A DNA stretch of 25,515 nucleotides from Ruminococcus sp. AM22-13 (GCF_003471165.1 NZ_QRIL01000039.1:1-25515), one strand, 5' to 3'; counted from the first letter of the stretch, positions 1-8,402 are shown. Notes: generated by a model not told the origin, from the letters alone. A program made the numbers and translations.

Positions 1-117
1 CATAAGCCTGCAGTTGTATTTGTAGATGAAGAGAATAAGATCAGCAGCACATTGGGGTCAGACCCCATAAAATTAAGTGCAAAATCAACAAGTGCCAGAG
101 AAACATATTTTTTATAA
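1..117 (+). pseudogene. 3' tail of a broken gene running through a palindrome
   Basis: The frame is open from the window edge to TAA at 115-117. The first 16 codons (beginning HKPAVVFVDEENK) look like real coding sequence. After that the frame runs straight through the ACATTGGGGTCAGACCCC palindrome into low-complexity sequence. I read it as the end of a gene whose true 3' part was replaced at the palindrome, as happens to several genes later in the window. The product is not recognisable from so few residues. Confidence 0.35.
48..66. repeat. GGGGTC-A-GACCCC palindrome (junction motif, copy P0)
   Basis: CACATTGGGGTCAGACCCCA is the first occurrence of the motif that recurs at 9196-9211, 10273-10290, 10930-10960, 11201-11221, 12007-12037 and 17774-17790, and that heads every R repeat. 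It sits where the upstream reading frame loses gene-like character. Confidence 0.7.
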
Positions 118-238
118 AAATGCATAAACCAAAAAACTAAAAGCGAAATCTCTGTGAAGTTATCTCTTGTGTAGAATTTTTTCTTCAAAACTGATATACT
201 CGTATGTATAGCAGCATATGAGTTAGGGGGTAGCAAAT

Positions 239-1948
239 ATGGCAGAATACATTCGTGAAGTCGAAAAAATTATTGATGCCTATCATAAACAAAATCCATT
301 ATTTTCTCTGAATAGAAAAACAGCATTATATAATGCACTAACCGTCTTTGAGGATGCTTGCCGCTTGGGTGGCACAACAAATCTTGCTCTAATCGGTGAT
401 AGCTTGGAGTATTCAATGCTAATCCGAGAACAATTAGATTCATTAAATGTTCTAATTCAATGGATATTTCAGGATTGTTCACATAAAGACACAGATACTT
501 TGGATATGAAAATCATATCCGAGCGATATATAGAAACTGTACAGCTATTGCAGTTCCAAGCAAAGCAATATTCACCCATTTGTAGTGCATATATTAGCTA
601 CTCAAGAGGCCATTTTTCTGCAAGCGTAAATGAAACACAAAATACGATAACTTTCTTGGATAATCCGAAAAATAGAAGTATCGTAATATCTGATATGGTG
701 GAATCAATATCCAGAGATCAGGCAATGGAGTCCAAATTTATGCCTACTCAGGATTTGTCATCGGCAAACAGTAAACTCATAGCTTCTATTAAGTTTCAAG
801 ACGGATGCATTTCATATAGTACCGATGAAAACATATGGGATTCTTTTTATGAAATGATGGAGCGTCAATGGGTTAATACCAGTGAATTACCGGAAGAATG
901 GGAATTTGACAAGTTTTCAGTAAAAGACTTCAAGCAGTTTTGGATAGCGATAGCAACGCTTTGCTTTATTCACATGATAGCTTGCTTAAAAAGCGGAGCT
1001 CCTGGCGCTGATATTCAAGAAGCTGTTCTTATAAAATCACCGACTGAATTTGTGCAAATCATTGCAGATAAAACTGAACTCTCTACAGATAGTATATCTG
1101 CCATATTAAAATTACTAACATACAATAGTCGTTTGAAGAACAATGATATTGTATATCAACCTTTTGTCGAAATTGATAAGGATAGATTAGCCCTTGCTCC
1201 TCATTTGATTTTAGCAAGTAGGCCAGAAAGAAATCTAATCTCACTTATCCACAAACTAAGAGATAAATCATACTTTGACCTGACCAATTTGCGGGAAGGA
1301 ATCATGCAAGATGAAATTGACGCTGTTACAGGAAAAATACCCAATATATTAGTTGCAAAAAATAAATCGCTTCCAGGCACCCTTCCAGATGTAGATTATG
1401 CTATATGGGATAAAGAAAGTAATTCCATTCTTATATGTGAATTAAAATGGCTTGTTGAAGCAGATTCAACTTCTGAGGTATTCGCAAGAGTTCAGGATTT
1501 AGAACATGGGTGTAGTCAGGTGTCGGATATGCTCACCTATGCGCAAAACCAGTGTTCGGACTTCTGTAACAAAGTGTTTGGCGTTGCTATATCGGATAAC
1601 TTGCCGGTGGTTATGGGGTGTGTCGTTTCAAAAAAAGGAATTCGGGTAGACAATTCAGACATTCCGGTAATTAGCTTACAAACACTATTGGATTTGCTAA
1701 AGTGTAATAACGTCAACAATACCTTTGAGGCGATTAAAGAAAAATCCTATTTGCTTTCAACTCCCAAAAACTTTGAATTTGGATTACAAGCAATTTCGTA
1801 TGCGGGATATACTTTTAAAATCCCTGCTCTAATAAAAGATCAGTCCACTATTTTTGGGACATATAGGCGTATTGGGCCCAAAATAGGAAGAAATGACCCT
1901 TGCCCATGTGGTTCTGGTAAAAAATATAAGAAATGTTGCGGACGCTAA
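239..1948 (+). CDS. SEC-C motif protein with PD-(D/E)XK-like nuclease region
   Basis: The 569-residue protein ends in a SEC-C zinc-binding motif ([20 protein letters not shown], the last 20 or so residues), the metal-binding tail known from SecA and many accessory proteins. Around residues 384-403 it has a PD-(D/E)XK-like signature: D384-V-D386, then a hydrophobic strand, then E401-L-K403. This suggests a restriction-endonuclease-fold domain. The first 350 residues are mostly helical and not recognised. The start is the ATG after AGGGGG (225-230) with an 8-base spacer. It stands alone, followed by a strong hairpin. SEC-C fused to nuclease-like domains is common in accessory islands, so a nucleic-acid-targeting or defence role is plausible but inferred. 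The SEC-C call is firm; the nuclease call is moderate. Confidence 0.7.
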   Translation: MAEYIREVEKIIDAYHKQNPLFSLNRKTALYNALTVFEDACRLGGTTNLALIGDSLEYSMLIREQLDSLNVLIQWIFQDCSHKDTDTLDMKIISERYIETVQLLQFQAKQYSPICSAYISYSRGHFSASVNETQNTITFLDNPKNRSIVISDMVESISRDQAMESKFMPTQDLSSANSKLIASIKFQDGCISYSTDENIWDSFYEMMERQWVNTSELPEEWEFDKFSVKDFKQFWIAIATLCFIHMIACLKSGAPGADIQEAVLIKSPTEFVQIIADKTELSTDSISAILKLLTYNSRLKNNDIVYQPFVEIDKDRLALAPHLILASRPERNLISLIHKLRDKSYFDLTNLREGIMQDEIDAVTGKIPNILVAKNKSLPGTLPDVDYAIWDKESNSILICELKWLVEADSTSEVFARVQDLEHGCSQVSDMLTYAQNQCSDFCNKVFGVAISDNLPVVMGCVVSKKGIRVDNSDIPVISLQTLLDLLKCNNVNNTFEAIKEKSYLLSTPKNFEFGLQAISYAGYTFKIPALIKDQSTIFGTYRRIGPKIGRNDPCPCGSGKKYKKCCGR

Positions 1949-1993
1949 AATTAGGCGGGGTACAGACCACAAAGGTCAGCACCCCGCCTAATT
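1949..1993. terminator. Long GC-rich hairpin after the SEC-C gene
   Basis: AATTAGGCGGGGT (1949-1961) pairs perfectly with ACCCCGCCTAATT (1981-1993), with a second GACC/GGTC stem inside the loop. It begins at the stop codon of the SEC-C gene. The T-tract after it is weak (ATTATTTGG), so it could be a bidirectional terminator or simply a structured boundary. Confidence 0.6.
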
Positions 1994-2044
1994 ATTTGGT
2001 AAGCGCTTAGTTGGTTCTTTCCATGCTTATTTGGTAAGCGCTTA
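1992..2044. repeat. Two direct copies of an IS66-like terminal sequence
   Basis: TTATTTGGTAAGCGCTTA occurs at 1992-2009 and again at 2027-2044. GTAAGCG is the usual start of IS66-family terminal inverted repeats, and an IS66 transposase tail follows on the minus strand. These are therefore probably two transposon ends 35 bp apart, each preceded by TTATTTG. Confidence 0.5.
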
Positions 2045-2061
2045 ATTTTTAGGTATGATAG

Positions 2062-2091
2062 AAAAATCCCCGACTACTTTTCAGTAGTCGG
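2062..2091 (-). terminator. Terminator of the minus-strand IS66 remnant
   Basis: On the minus strand CCGACTAC (loop TGAAAA) GTAGTCGG forms an 8-bp stem, plus strand 2070-2091, followed by a GGATTTTTC run. The TAG stop of the transposase tail lies inside the hairpin. Confidence 0.6.
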
Positions 2092-2355
2092 AGCATCTTC
2101 ACAATTCACATATGTTTGATTTGATTCGTTTGCACGATGTTCGATCTCAGCTTTGACGGTTTCGTTCCATGGAGCCAGAAGTTCTAATTCATCATCGCTC
2201 ATCCTGTCATCAGGCAGTTTTTCCAGCAGATAAGTAAGATAGTGATAGACGTTTATTCCATTGGCTTTTGCCATTTCTACCATTGTGTACACGATAGCAC
2301 TGGCCTGGGCTCCGTTTGGTGTATCGCAGAACAGCCAGTTTTTACGGTTATGTTC
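2074..2355 (-). pseudogene. IS66-family transposase (TnpC) C-terminal remnant
   Basis: Translated from 2355 downward, the frame reads HNRKNWLFCDTPNGAQASAI and then VYTMVEMAKANGINVYHYLT, ending 94 residues later with TEK and a stop. This is the conserved C-terminal end of the IS66 transposase, from the RKNW motif through the YxYLxYLLEKLP helix. The catalytic DDE domain upstream is missing because the frame hits TAA exactly at the centre of the palindrome at 2335-2380. It has its own terminator and nearby IS66-type ends on its 3' side. It is a dead fragment. Confidence 0.75.
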
Positions 2356-2380
2356 TTAAGCACATAACCGTAAAAACTGG
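2335..2380. repeat. Head-to-head junction palindrome of two IS66 tails
   Basis: CCAGTTTTTACGGTTATGT (2335-2353) is the perfect reverse complement of 2362-2380, with the loop TCTTAAGC. Each arm encodes the same HNRKNW motif of a different IS66 transposase on opposite strands. Two non-identical elements are therefore joined exactly at a conserved coding motif. Confidence 0.8.
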
Positions 2381-2608
2381 GAGATGATCGATACGGTCAA
2401 TGGAGCCAATAGTTCAGCGATCATCTACAGTATCGCAGAAACTGCAAAGGCGAATAACCTGAAACCTTTCGATTATTTCGAATATCTGCTTACGGAGATT
2501 CCCAAACATGTAGATGACAAAAACACAGATTTTCTTGCAGAACTTCTGCCATGGTCAGATATGTTGCCTGAAAACATTAGAAAGCCGCAAAAAGCCAGCG
2601 GAAAATAA
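2360..2608 (+). pseudogene. Second IS66-family transposase C-terminal remnant
   Basis: The frame starts right after a TAA at the palindrome centre, reads AHNRKNWEMIDTVNGANSSA then IIYSIAETAKANNLKPFDYF, and ends after ELLPWSDMLPENIRKPQ. It is homologous to the minus-strand fragment but clearly a different copy (SIAETAKANNLKPFDYFEYL against TMVEMAKANGINVYHYLTYL). Only the tail is present. A hairpin (2610-2629) and an IS66-end-like CTACCGTTTAC (about 2654-2663) follow, so the 3' end of that element is probably intact. It is not functional. Confidence 0.75.
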
Positions 2609-2609
2609 A

Positions 2610-2629
2610 CAGACCGCAAAAGCGGTCTG
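2610..2629 (+). terminator. Hairpin terminator after the plus-strand IS66 remnant
   Basis: CAGACCGC (2610-2617), loop AAAA, GCGGTCTG (2622-2629) form a perfect 8-bp stem immediately after the stop codon, followed by CTATTTG. From here to 2788 I see no gene. Confidence 0.6.
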
Positions 2630-2788
2630 CTATTTGTCAAGGTACTCGTATTCTACCGTTTACGAGAAAACACAGAAAAATAGAATTATTTTGAGTCACA
2701 GATATAGAGTTACTCGATTTAGGCGGAAAAAGACTGGAAGTTCACATATTTGCATTTTTTGAAATTACTTATTGTTTTACAGAAATAT

Positions 2789-2817
2789 TTGATTTAGAAT
2801 GGTTGGTATAGTAGAAT
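2789..2817 (+). promoter_or_regulatory. Sigma-A type promoter for the two-gene ATPase module
   Basis: TTGATT (2789-2794), a 17-bp spacer and TAGAAT (2812-2817) fit a -35/-10 pair. The first gene starts about 120 bp downstream at 2939, leaving a leader of roughly 115 bases with no obvious structure. This is motif-based only. Confidence 0.4.
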
Positions 2818-2938
2818 AATGGCGAAAAGATTTTTAAAGGAAAAATTGTTGAATAGATTTGTAGTAAAAAATATGAATGCAATCCAAAGAAAATGTTAGA
2901 ATATTAAAGTAATATTGGGGTGCATGGAAGGAGTAAAA

Positions 2939-3709
2939 ATGGATGAATGTAGAGAATATGAGACTTTGATTTGTGGTGATATAACGACAGAAAATATGTA
3001 TGATTACCATGAAATAATGAAAAATTTATCAGACAAAATAAAAAAATTGACATATTTAATTATGAGTTATAATTGGGAAAATGGAAATGCAAATGTTGAT
3101 ATACCATTTTATTGCAGGAATGTGTTAGAATCATCACTTACAGCAATACTTGGCAGAATAGATCCGTTTAGGTTGATTACTGTATATAAAGTGCAGTCAG
3201 ATCCATCGTATGATTTAGGAAAGCGAGCACAGACTGCTGTTGAGTGGGCTGGTGACATCGTAGCTAAAAGCAGTCCATCAGGAAATTTGTGGCAGTTTGA
3301 TAAAAAGAAAGAAAGCTTTGATAGAGCGTTATTGGGAAATCATATGGGAGATGTGATATGGAAGCCATCTTTCAGAACATTGGGCGATTATATATCCGGT
3401 AATGAGTTGCAAAGTGAATGGTTAAATGAATTTGCTTCATATAATGAAGATGAGAATTTTGAACGATTGAAACATGAAGCTATGAGATTGTTTTCTTCAT
3501 TTTCAAAAGGTGTTCATTCAGAATGTCTGGTAGATATAAATACTATGTTAGATAATCTAACTTTAAAAAGTTTAATTAAAGATATGTATAAACTATGTTC
3601 AATCATTGCTCTGGCAAGTCATTTTGTGGAGTTTTTGGCAACTAAAATTGAAATAGGAAGAGCGATATTTATATTTTTGCGGATTGAGGAGATGGTAGAA
3701 AATGTTTAA
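2939..3709 (+). CDS. Unrecognised helical protein, first gene of an ATPase module
   Basis: The start is ATG 2939 because GGAAGGAG lies 5 bases upstream; earlier in-frame TTG and ATG codons precede the Shine-Dalgarno. The 256-residue product is soluble and mainly helical, with no signal peptide or membrane span. Its recognisable features are a conserved-looking central block (CRNVLESSLTAILGRIDPFR) and a late SSFSKGVHSE segment. That segment weakly resembles the end of HEPN-type helical bundles but lacks a clear R-x4-6-H motif. Its stop overlaps the start of the P-loop ATPase gene by 8 bp, so the two are almost certainly co-translated and act together. I do not recognise the family. A role as sensor or effector partner of the ATPase is inference from context only. 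Confidence 0.7.
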   Translation: MDECREYETLICGDITTENMYDYHEIMKNLSDKIKKLTYLIMSYNWENGNANVDIPFYCRNVLESSLTAILGRIDPFRLITVYKVQSDPSYDLGKRAQTAVEWAGDIVAKSSPSGNLWQFDKKKESFDRALLGNHMGDVIWKPSFRTLGDYISGNELQSEWLNEFASYNEDENFERLKHEAMRLFSSFSKGVHSECLVDINTMLDNLTLKSLIKDMYKLCSIIALASHFVEFLATKIEIGRAIFIFLRIEEMVENV

Positions 3710-5183
3710 TAGTGAAAGTAATTATGTAGAATTGATTTTAGCATGTGAGGATTTTTCAAAAGAAGATTTTGAGAAGTATCATTGCTTTTATAAATATGAA
3801 GAGAATATTATTGCCCAGTTAATGGCACATGGGCCAGTTTTATTAAAAGGAGGGCGAGGAACTGGAAAAAGTGCATTAATGATAGAAGCAAATCGTAGAT
3901 TAATGGATAACGATAAGGCGTGTGGTATATATTTAAGCTTACGACATTTGAGTTTATTACGTTCCAGAGGAGAAACATATGAAAGGGAGTTTTTAAGAAT
4001 ATTAAATGACGTAGTTAAGAAAACTGCACAAGATAGATATTCATATGATTTTTCTTGTGAATTGGAATTGTATGATGTGCAAAAGGAAATTATTAAGTTT
4101 TCTGAGCATATAGGAAAAAGAATAGTGTTGTTTTTTGATGATGCAGCACATATAGGAAGAGAAACGGGGCTGGAAGAATTTTTTGATATATTTAGAACTC
4201 TATCAAGTAGTTTAGTTTCGTGTAAAGCGGCGATATATCCGGGAGTAACTAGGTTCGGAACTCGTTTTGATGTTTATAATGATGCTAAAATAATTGACAT
4301 TTCGAGAAGATATGGTCAACAAAGTGGATTTAAGGAATTTTTTTATGAGGTTATGAAACTAAGATATCCGCATCAAATACAAGAAGAAAAATATTTTGGC
4401 AGTATATCTGCAGAAGATGTGGCGGAATTTCTGGGAATGTCGGTATTAGGAAATGTAAGATCATTTATAAAAGGCTGTTCATTGTTATTTGAGAAGGAAG
4501 GAAAAGTTACTTTATCTACATTGAGTGAAACTTTATTAGCATTATCCAGCGACTTTTTTTGGCCTATGATAGAGGAGATTAAATATAAAATAGGAGTATA
4601 TGAGCCTTTAATGGATTCTTGTATGAATATTGCAGAAATTATTTATGATGAGTGTGGTGAAAAAAAGGCAACAACTTTTATTATTCACAGAAATTTGGCA
4701 AATAAATTTGCAAAACCGCTGGAGATTCTTGAATATGCAGGTTTTATATCTAAAAGAGAAGCATCTAGGGGAATGAAAAAAGGTGGCAGAGGAACTCGCT
4801 TTGCAATAAATTTATGTAATACATTGGAAAAAGTTACGGGAACAAGATTGACTAGAGAATTATATAATGAGTGGAAGAACCCGACAGTAGAAGATGTTCA
4901 ATTTTCAGCTAACAGTGTGTTTTTTTCAGAAATAGATTTACCCCCAATTGATGTTGACAGAAACATTGGAATATTAGAACTTGATATAGATAAATTGAAA
5001 AAATCTAATGTTTTTCCATATGGATTAACGGATGATAAATTACAGCGTTTAAAAGAACATGGATATAAAAAGGTTGGAGAGTTGGCAGAAGCAACAGAGG
5101 GACAATTAAAAGAAATATATATGATAGGAGATAAAACAGTTCAGAGGATAAGAAGTGTTGTAGAGCAGGCAATTTGGATGTGA
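3702..5183 (+). CDS. P-loop ATPase with winged-helix-like and helix-hairpin-helix C-terminus
   Basis: The 493-residue protein carries a Walker A motif GGRGTGKS (residues 50-57) and a Walker B IVLFFDD (D146, D147), so it is a STAND/AAA-like or ORC-like ATPase. Residues about 300-380 (IIYDECGEKKATTFIIHRNL, then an EILEYAGFISK segment) look like a winged helix. The last 50 residues (KLQRLKEHGYKKVGELAEAT, then IGDKTVQRIRSVVEQ) form a helix-hairpin-helix as in DNA-binding proteins. It overlaps the upstream gene by 8 bp and is about 30% GC. ATPase plus DNA-binding domains plus a dedicated small partner fits a defence or plasmid-control module. The exact family is not identified; the ATPase assignment is firm. 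Confidence 0.75.
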   Translation: MFNSESNYVELILACEDFSKEDFEKYHCFYKYEENIIAQLMAHGPVLLKGGRGTGKSALMIEANRRLMDNDKACGIYLSLRHLSLLRSRGETYEREFLRILNDVVKKTAQDRYSYDFSCELELYDVQKEIIKFSEHIGKRIVLFFDDAAHIGRETGLEEFFDIFRTLSSSLVSCKAAIYPGVTRFGTRFDVYNDAKIIDISRRYGQQSGFKEFFYEVMKLRYPHQIQEEKYFGSISAEDVAEFLGMSVLGNVRSFIKGCSLLFEKEGKVTLSTLSETLLALSSDFFWPMIEEIKYKIGVYEPLMDSCMNIAEIIYDECGEKKATTFIIHRNLANKFAKPLEILEYAGFISKREASRGMKKGGRGTRFAINLCNTLEKVTGTRLTRELYNEWKNPTVEDVQFSANSVFFSEIDLPPIDVDRNIGILELDIDKLKKSNVFPYGLTDDKLQRLKEHGYKKVGELAEATEGQLKEIYMIGDKTVQRIRSVVEQAIWM

Positions 5184-5764
5184 TTTGATATTTATTTAAT
5201 CAATGTTTAAAGAAGAAAGTAAAGCATAATATAGTGTAAAATAGCAGAATTCCCGTTGTAGTGCTGTAAATCCTCGAACATTGATGCAGATACTATAGCA
5301 GAAACTCTGTTATTTTAGACTATGGCATGTTTAAGGTAATTACCAATAAGTTTGATTACCAAATTTGTGATGGCTGACAGATTCTTATCTACATATAATC
5401 ATAAATAATAATATTATAAAGCATATATCATTAGAGAAGAAAACCTATAGCAAGAAAGTTAAGAGAATAGTATTCAAGAGGCGGTTTACTATATTGTGTA
5501 TAAAGGAGTGAGAAGAAAAACCGTATTCGTAGACGAAATAGATTACCAATTATTTTAGAAGATACTGAGAGAAATAAAGATGTATTTTGCATGTTTATTT
5601 CTCCAATGACAAATCATTTGAAACATTATTGCTGGCTTTCTGGGGAAGGACAAGCAACGAAATTTAAATATTTTCAAGGATCCAAACAGTATTTTCTACA
5701 AAAATTTCTTAGCACTTCCAGCGAAAAATGTTCAGCTAATCTTCCAGGGAAATGCTGTGAACTA
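5184..5764. other. Gene-free AT-rich stretch before the IS5 element
   Basis: About 580 bases without a convincing gene. A short frame at 5591-5776 has no ribosome binding site and no recognisable sequence. The piece encoding KTVFVDEIDYQLF (around 5519-5560, ending in TAG) looks like decayed coding sequence. No terminator with a good T-tract was found after the ATPase gene. Confidence 0.4.
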
Positions 5765-5850
5765 GAGCGTGTCTGAAAAATAAAAATTGCACAAAACGCA
5801 TGTTTTATTTCCCTTTTTCATGATAAAGTAAAGAAAAAGGGGTGTTCACT

Positions 5851-6249
5851 ATGTTGAGACGATATGAGTTGACTGATGAAGAATGGCTTCGCATTGAACC
5901 TTTATTACCTCTTGAAAATACTGGAAAACAAGGACGTCCAAGGAAAGACAATCGTATCATTATGAATGGAATTGTATGGCTTGCACGTAGTGGGGCACCT
6001 TGGCGCGATCTTCCTGAACGTTATGGTTCATGGAAAACTGTCTATAGCCGATTCCGAAAATGGATCGATGATGGTATCCTTGATAATATTTTCCGTATTT
6101 TAAGTCTTGAAGCAGAATTGGAAGAATTATCCATTGATGCTTCTATTATCCAGGCTCACCAGCATAGTGCCGGTGCAAAAAAAGGGGGCCTTCAAATGAA
6201 ATCGGGCATAGCCGTGGAGGAGCCAGCACCAAAATCCATGCGGCAGTAG
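5851..6249 (+). CDS. IS5-family transposase, first frame (OrfA)
   Basis: The start is ATG 5851 after AAAAAGGGG. The N-terminus (MLRRYELTDEEWLRIEPLLP, then GRPRKDNR and SGAPWRDLPERYG) is the typical helix-turn-helix part of the IS427-group transposase. The first catalytic Asp is in LSIDASIIQAHQHSAG. At 6177-6183 a run of seven A is followed by five G (GCA AAA AAA GGG), a -1 slippery site. Shifting there joins this frame to the one reading RGPSNEIGHSRGGASTKIHA and on into OrfB. Without the shift the frame ends at 6249, giving a 133-residue product. Confidence 0.8.
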   Translation: MLRRYELTDEEWLRIEPLLPLENTGKQGRPRKDNRIIMNGIVWLARSGAPWRDLPERYGSWKTVYSRFRKWIDDGILDNIFRILSLEAELEELSIDASIIQAHQHSAGAKKGGLQMKSGIAVEEPAPKSMRQ

Positions 6250-6275
6250 ATGCCTATGGATATCCAGTTTATTTA

Positions 6276-6614
6276 ATGATCAGTGAGGGACAGCGTAATG
6301 ATATCAATTATGCAATCCCTTTGCTCGATCAAATTGAAATAAACGGAAGCAATGTGTTAGCTGACCGAGGATATGACAGTAATAAATTACTTGATTATGT
6401 GTACGCCCGCGGTGGAGAGCCAACCATTCCATCCCGAAAGGGAGCTAAATTTGAACGTCATTGTGATTGGTGGTTATACAAAGAACGCCATTTAGTAGAA
6501 AAGTATTTTCTGAAATTAAAAGCATTCCGACGAATCGCTACACGTTATGACAAATTAGCTGCAACCTACTTGGGATTTATTTGTATCGCCTCAATATTAA
6601 TTTGGTTAAAATAA
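6276..6614 (+). CDS. IS5-family transposase, second frame (OrfB)
   Basis: This frame is really the continuation of OrfA from about 6183; the coordinates give only the part after its first ATG. It contains the second catalytic Asp (VLADRGYDSNKL) and the catalytic Glu (LVEKYFLKLKAFRRIATRYDK, with the usual E-x6-7-K/R spacing). It ends with the standard IS5 tail (FICIASILIWLK). No ribosome binding site precedes ATG 6276, which supports expression as an OrfAB fusion by frameshifting. No internal stop breaks the fused frame. Confidence 0.8.
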   Translation: MISEGQRNDINYAIPLLDQIEINGSNVLADRGYDSNKLLDYVYARGGEPTIPSRKGAKFERHCDWWLYKERHLVEKYFLKLKAFRRIATRYDKLAATYLGFICIASILIWLK

Positions 6615-6789
6615 ACAATTTAAAATGTTTTTCAGACACGCTCTAGTCTTTATCTTGGCAAAATGAAAAGTCATTGAATACTACAGTATCAGCTATAAAT
6701 GTCTGAAATGTAGCAAACGAGGTCTTTTTGTTATCAAAAAGTGAAGGAAATAGAGTATATTATATTTATGATGAGGAGAAAGGTAAAAT

Positions 6790-8208
6790 ATGGCAGTAAT
6801 GATTTATGGACAGCATGTTTATAATTGCGAATTAGACGATATAGAAGTATATTTTGAATATGGTGATTCTGTAGTATTTTCTACTGGAGAAAAAGAGATA
6901 GGATATACTGAAATTGGAAAAATTAAATGTTCAAAATTAAGTGTTGTTTCAAAAGGGTGCATTGAACAATACCAGGGTCCAATGGAAGTGAACAGATATT
7001 TTAGGAGAGAAAATCTGGTAATACAGGGAATTATTTCCTTTTTTACTGGTGTGCCACTTACTGTTTATCATAGTAATAGTAGTTCTAGTGGATTGAATCC
7101 GATAGATTTTAAGAAACAGGATACACGTTTAGTTATAAAAGGTACTGATTATACGAATGATTTGAAAGTACTATTAAAGAAACTAAATGAAGAGACGGAA
7201 TTGATTATAACCTTGTTAGACAGATGGAGAAAAGCAATTTATTTGAAATTAGAGAGTTACGATGCTGATTTATATTATGATGAAGCTATACTAAGTTTCT
7301 TTCATATTCTTGAATTATTTGGAGATACGGTAAATAAGGAATTAAGAATAAAGTTAGAAAATGATATTGAAAGAATGATGCAACAACATTATGCGAATTG
7401 TTATTTTGGTGAGGCTCAAATAAAACAGTTAGTTGATCAAAATAAAAAGGCAGTTAATAGTCTTTTAGTAGGAGATTTTTTAAGCCTTTCTATTAAGATA
7501 AAGTATTTTTTAGAAAAATATAATTTGTTAGATGATAATGTAGCTTATTTGATAGATAATATGGTTAAAATAAGAAATGCAATTGCTCATGGAAGAATTA
7601 CATATCAGAAAATATTTATTTGGCCGTTGTCTCCATTTTTCAATTTGGCGAAAGATTCCTATGAAAATATTGAATTTCTCAATTTTCTTACAGCGGTTAT
7701 GATTTCAAGATATATTGGTATAAGGTGTTGGGAAAATGAGTGGATGGAAATTAAGAATTATCTTATGCCTCCACATCAAGTGATAAAATCTTTTCTTAAA
7801 GGAGAAATTCATATCAATAATGATTTGTTTGTACAAGGAAAATTATATAATCTTTCTTGGAGAACTCTTTTTAATTATTATGTGAAAAATGCAAAAAAAG
7901 AAATAAGAAAAGAGATAGAATTGGCAGTAAAAGATTTATTTATGAATGTGTGTGTGACCAAAGAAAATGCGCCAGACATATTTAACATATCAGTAATTTT
8001 AGCGGATTCTGATGAAACTCAAATCAGAAAAAAAGCGATAGAGAATGTTAGATTCATTGTAAAAAAGAGATGGCATGCATGGTCTAATATTCGTGATGTA
8101 TATACATATTTACAGTACTATTCTGTAGATGTAGTGTGGTATAAGGATTTTTTGAATAAAAAGAAAATATGTGGAATGTCGGGGTCTGACCCTATGAAGT
8201 ACAACTAA
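6790..8208 (+). CDS. HEPN-motif protein truncated at its 3' end by repeat R1
   Basis: The start is ATG 6790 after GAGGAGAAAGG. The product has about 460 native residues. The N-terminal 130 residues look beta-rich. The middle is a helical bundle ending in KIRNAIAHGR, where R262-N-A-I-A-H267 matches the R-x4-H catalytic motif of HEPN RNases; this arrangement is like ApeA-type defence proteins. The last eight codons (GSDPMKYN) come from repeat R1, which begins at 8181, so the natural C-terminus is lost. HEPN proteins often act as abortive-infection RNases. That role is inferred, and whether the truncated form works is unknown. No partner gene is adjacent: an IS5 element lies upstream and the repeat mosaic downstream. 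Confidence 0.6.
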   Translation: MAVMIYGQHVYNCELDDIEVYFEYGDSVVFSTGEKEIGYTEIGKIKCSKLSVVSKGCIEQYQGPMEVNRYFRRENLVIQGIISFFTGVPLTVYHSNSSSSGLNPIDFKKQDTRLVIKGTDYTNDLKVLLKKLNEETELIITLLDRWRKAIYLKLESYDADLYYDEAILSFFHILELFGDTVNKELRIKLENDIERMMQQHYANCYFGEAQIKQLVDQNKKAVNSLLVGDFLSLSIKIKYFLEKYNLLDDNVAYLIDNMVKIRNAIAHGRITYQKIFIWPLSPFFNLAKDSYENIEFLNFLTAVMISRYIGIRCWENEWMEIKNYLMPPHQVIKSFLKGEIHINNDLFVQGKLYNLSWRTLFNYYVKNAKKEIRKEIELAVKDLFMNVCVTKENAPDIFNISVILADSDETQIRKKAIENVRFIVKKRWHAWSNIRDVYTYLQYYSVDVVWYKDFLNKKKICGMSGSDPMKYN

Positions 8209-8401
8209 AAAGGATAAAGCAGGGCTAAAAGATCTATAAAAGAATTATAAAATCGGGTATAGAGTGGCAAGTGGGAAGAAAAAATAGAAATTGATTTAGT
8301 AGGCGATAGGAGAATTCAGCTATGGTTATATTCTCCTTCGCCTTATAAAAGGTAAATATATAATACGATAAGATTAGAATAAATATAAAATGGTTCTATT
8401 G
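8181..8401 (+). repeat. Dispersed repeat R, copy 1 (long form)
   Basis: It starts GGGGTCTGACCCTATGAAGT and runs through the shared body (AAAAAGGATAAAGCAG, then GATCTATAAAAGAATTATAA, then ATCGGGTATAGAGTGG). It continues about 110 bp further than the short copies. The extension holds a hairpin (AGGCGATAGGAGAAT 8301-8315 against ATTCTCCTTCGCCT 8330-8343) and ends TGGTTCTATTG. Copy 5 has the same extension. It replaces the 3' end of the HEPN gene. Confidence 0.85.
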
Positions 8402-8402
8402 C

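Larger units (their letters stand above)
5765..6643 (+). mobile_element. IS5-family (IS427-like) insertion sequence, apparently complete
   Basis: The ends are perfect 16-bp inverted repeats: GAGCGTGTCTGAAAAA at 5765-5780 and its reverse complement at 6628-6643. Both ends lie in the sequence CTAG, matching the TA/CTAG target preference of the IS427 group. Inside are two overlapping frames joined by a -1 frameshift, as usual in this group. The length (about 880 bp) is normal. Inverted repeats, both frames and the DDE residues are present, so it may be active. It lies between the ATPase module and the HEPN gene. Confidence 0.85.

Noticed and set aside
2514..2762. 82-codon frame overlapping the plus-strand IS66 tail
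   Set aside because: It is out of frame with the recognisable IS66 sequence and crosses its terminator hairpin.
5591..5776. 61-codon frame before the IS5 element
   Set aside because: No ribosome binding site, no recognisable sequence, and it runs into the insertion-sequence end.
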